Source: Bacteroidota bacterium (lineage in GTDB: Bacteria; Bacteroidota; Ignavibacteria; UBA10030). From it: a stretch of DNA of 12,662 nt. The stretch spans positions 1 to 12,662 of the forward strand of contig DOWV01000158.1 in assembly GCA_003519375.1 (NCBI GenBank), written 5' to 3'. This document shows positions 10,812 to 12,662 of the stretch, piece by piece. The stretch's first letter is position 1; the number at the start of each line of letters is the position of its first letter. The notes beneath the pieces were generated by a model, which made no database searches, was not told the origin of the DNA, and was given only the letters and a program-made list of their open reading frames with translations. Position numbers and translations under genes: made by a program.

Positions 10812-12662
10812 CTGAATACTGCATCCCTCGACCAACTGTGCATCAATACGATCCGCACACTCGCGATGGACGGCGTCCAGAAGGCGAAATCGGGTCACCC
10901 CGGGATGCCCATGGGCACGGCCGCCATGGCCTATATCCTCTGGACCCGGCATCTCAAGCACAATCCATCAAACCCGAAATGGCATAACAGGGACCGTTTC
11001 GTCCTCTCCGCCGGTCACGGTTCGATGCTGTTGTACAGCCTGCTCCATCTGACAGGGTACGATCTGCCGCTGGACGAACTCAAGAAGTTCAGACAGTTCA
11101 AGAGCAAAACACCGGGCCACCCGGAGTATCATCTCACGCCCGGCGTTGAGACAACAACGGGACCGCTGGGTCAGGGCTTCGCCAACGGAATCGGAATGGC
11201 AATTGCGGAGCGATACCTGGCCGCCCGGTACAACCGCCCGAACTTTGAGGCGGTGAACTACAAGATTTACGGGATCGTCAGCGACGGCGACTTGATGGAG
11301 GGAGTTTCTTCGGAAGCCGCTTCGCTCGCGGGGCATCTCAGGCTGGGCAACGTTATCTATCTCTATGACGACAACCATATCAGCATCGATGGGAACACCT
11401 CCCTTGCGTTTACGGAGGATGTGGCGAAGCGTTTTGAGGCCTATGGATGGCATGTGCAGATCGTCGAAGACGGAAACGACCTGGAAGCTGTACACGCGGC
11501 CCTCAAGGAGGCTGAGGATGAGACAAACAGGCCTTCGCTGATCAAAGTCCGGACGCATATCGGATTCGGCAGCCCGAACAAGCAGGACACGGCGGAGGCA
11601 CACGGTTCGCCGCTCGGCGAAGACGAAGTCCGATTGACGAAACGGAAGATGGGCTGGGATCCGGAGAAGCAGTTCGAAGTTCCGGTGGAAGCTTTGCAGC
11701 AGTTCCGCCGGGCAGTCGAACAGGGGAAGAAATGGGAAGCGCTCTGGCGCACGATGTTTGACAACTACAAACGCGCGCATCCCGATCTCGCCGGCGAGCT
11801 TGAAAACGTGCGGGAAGGAAAACTCGGAGATGAATGGAAGAAGGCGCTTCCGGTGTACGGTCCCGAAACCAGCATGGCAACACGGGAAGCTTCCGGAAAG
11901 GCGCTGAATGCTCTTGCTCCCGTCCTGCCGACGCTTCTTGGCGGATCGGCAGACCTGGCGCCGTCGAACAACACGTATCTCAAAGGGATTCCCGAATTCC
12001 AGGCCGGCGTCTACTCCGGCCGTAATTTCCATTTCGGCGTTCGCGAGCACGCCATGGGTTCCATCCTCAACGGCATGGCGCTCACGGATGGAATCATCCC
12101 GTACGGCGGTACGTTCTTCATATTCTCGGATTACATGCGTCCACCGATACGCCTGGCGGCGCTGATGGGCATTCGACCAATCTATGTGTTCACTCACGAC
12201 AGTATCGGCCTCGGCGAGGATGGTCCCACCCACCAGCCGATCGAGCAATTCGCCGCGCTGAGAGCGATTCCAAACATCACGATTATACGACCAGCCGACG
12301 CGAATGAGACATCGATTGCATGGAAGGTCGCCATCGAACATCGGACAGGACCTGTCGCACTTGCCCTGACGCGCCAGAAGGTCCCAACAATCGACCGATC
12401 GAAGTACGCCGCCGCGGAGAATCTCTCGAAGGGCGCGTACGTTCTTGCGGAAAATTCAAAAACTCCGGGTATCATTCTCATCGGGACAGGATCCGAAGTC
12501 CAGTTTGCACTCGGCGCATACGAGCAGCTGGCAAAAGAAAATATCCCAGCACGGGTCGTCAGCATGCCGTCATGGGAGCTGTTTGAGCGCCAGCCCAAAG
12601 AGTACCGCGAGTCAGTTCTGACACCTTCGATCATGAAGCGAATTGTGGTCGAAGCCGGCGTG
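10812..12662 (+). CDS. tkt: Transketolase, 3' end outside the window
   Basis: 617 codons are in the window without interruption; roughly 50-60 more would complete the usual length. The enzyme transfers two-carbon ketol units between sugar phosphates in the non-oxidative pentose phosphate pathway (or Calvin cycle), using thiamine diphosphate in a cytoplasmic dimer. Seen in order: LCINTIRTLAMDGVQKAKSGHPG with substrate/ThDP His29, the ThDP motif SDGDLMEG through YDDNHISIDG, THIGFGSPNK, AHGSPLG, GGSADLAPSN, HFGVREHAMG with catalytic Glu412 (Glu411 in E. coli), HDSIGLGEDGPTHQP and the start of the C-terminal domain with IGTGSEV. The start is CTG at 10812: codons CTG AAT ACT GCA TCC CTC correspond to a normal M-N-T-A-S-L opening, and AGGAG lies 8 bases upstream. 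A single A-to-C change would turn an ATG into this codon. The large open frame on the other strand (10968-12341) is a shadow. Confidence 0.95.
   Translation, partial: MNTASLDQLCINTIRTLAMDGVQKAKSGHPGMPMGTAAMAYILWTRHLKHNPSNPKWHNRDRFVLSAGHGSMLLYSLLHLTGYDLPLDELKKFRQFKSKTPGHPEYHLTPGVETTTGPLGQGFANGIGMAIAERYLAARYNRPNFEAVNYKIYGIVSDGDLMEGVSSEAASLAGHLRLGNVIYLYDDNHISIDGNTSLAFTEDVAKRFEAYGWHVQIVEDGNDLEAVHAALKEAEDETNRPSLIKVRTHIGFGSPNKQDTAEAHGSPLGEDEVRLTKRKMGWDPEKQFEVPVEALQQFRRAVEQGKKWEALWRTMFDNYKRAHPDLAGELENVREGKLGDEWKKALPVYGPETSMATREASGKALNALAPVLPTLLGGSADLAPSNNTYLKGIPEFQAGVYSGRNFHFGVREHAMGSILNGMALTDGIIPYGGTFFIFSDYMRPPIRLAALMGIRPIYVFTHDSIGLGEDGPTHQPIEQFAALRAIPNITIIRPADANETSIAWKVAIEHRTGPVALALTRQKVPTIDRSKYAAAENLSKGAYVLAENSKTPGIILIGTGSEVQFALGAYEQLAKENIPARVVSMPSWELFERQPKEYRESVLTPSIMKRIVVEAGV

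Noticed and set aside
10968..12341. 457-residue open frame on the minus strand
   Set aside because: It is antisense to the clear transketolase frame, has no recognisable domain, and follows from codon bias of the real gene.
1..12662. CRISPR array, tRNA or rRNA genes, insertion sequence or phage genes
   Set aside because: No regularly spaced repeats longer than the heptamers, no cloverleaf or rRNA-like stretch, and no transposase, integrase or phage structural motifs were seen by eye on either strand.

Overview
The window most likely comes from a member of the Bacteroidota/Ignavibacteria side of the FCB group. The best evidence is the secreted protein at its left end, which closes with a type IX secretion sorting domain of the form common in Ignavibacteria (YPNPFNPST, then a VYDALGREVAKL strand and a GMYVYRI strand). 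One promoter also resembles the Bacteroidota TAnnTTTG type. Start codons are varied (ATG, GTG or TTG, and one probable CTG), and several genes have clear Shine-Dalgarno sites. Lineage is inferred from gene content only.

Layout, left to right. (1) A minus-strand T9SS cargo gene with a strong terminator. (2) A plus-strand single-domain asparaginase followed, through an ATGA overlap, by an 83-residue remnant of an FAD-dependent amine oxidase/phytoene-desaturase-like enzyme whose middle is missing. (3) An ECF sigma factor overlapping by ATGA a small RsrA-like zinc anti-sigma protein, then a composite inverted repeat, a DUF2892 membrane protein and a second, diverged copy of the anti-sigma protein. 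(4) cydA-cydB, the cytochrome bd oxidase. (5) A promoter and an apparent operon: OsmC-family protein, an unrecognised 81-residue protein, a DUF1858 redox-disulfide protein and a class I methyltransferase, ended by a terminator. (6) On the minus strand, a multihaem cytochrome c gene whose 3' end is lost and which runs out of frame into the remains of an outer-membrane beta-barrel gene, itself internally deleted. (7) On the plus strand, a tandem-domain universal stress protein and a transketolase running off the window, probably starting at CTG.

A recurring theme is low-oxygen respiration and thiol/peroxide stress: a SigR/RsrA-like switch, bd oxidase, OsmC-type peroxidase, a CxxC protein, a stress protein and a periplasmic multihaem cytochrome. 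Whether the sigma factor controls its neighbours cannot be read from the sequence. The most unusual points are the duplicated zinc anti-sigma proteins around DUF2892 with different cysteine sets, the three or four internal deletion scars in this short window (real decay or assembly error), the CTG start, and the haem-site changes in the cytochrome. I found no RNA genes, CRISPR array, insertion sequence or stretch over 300 bases without a gene.
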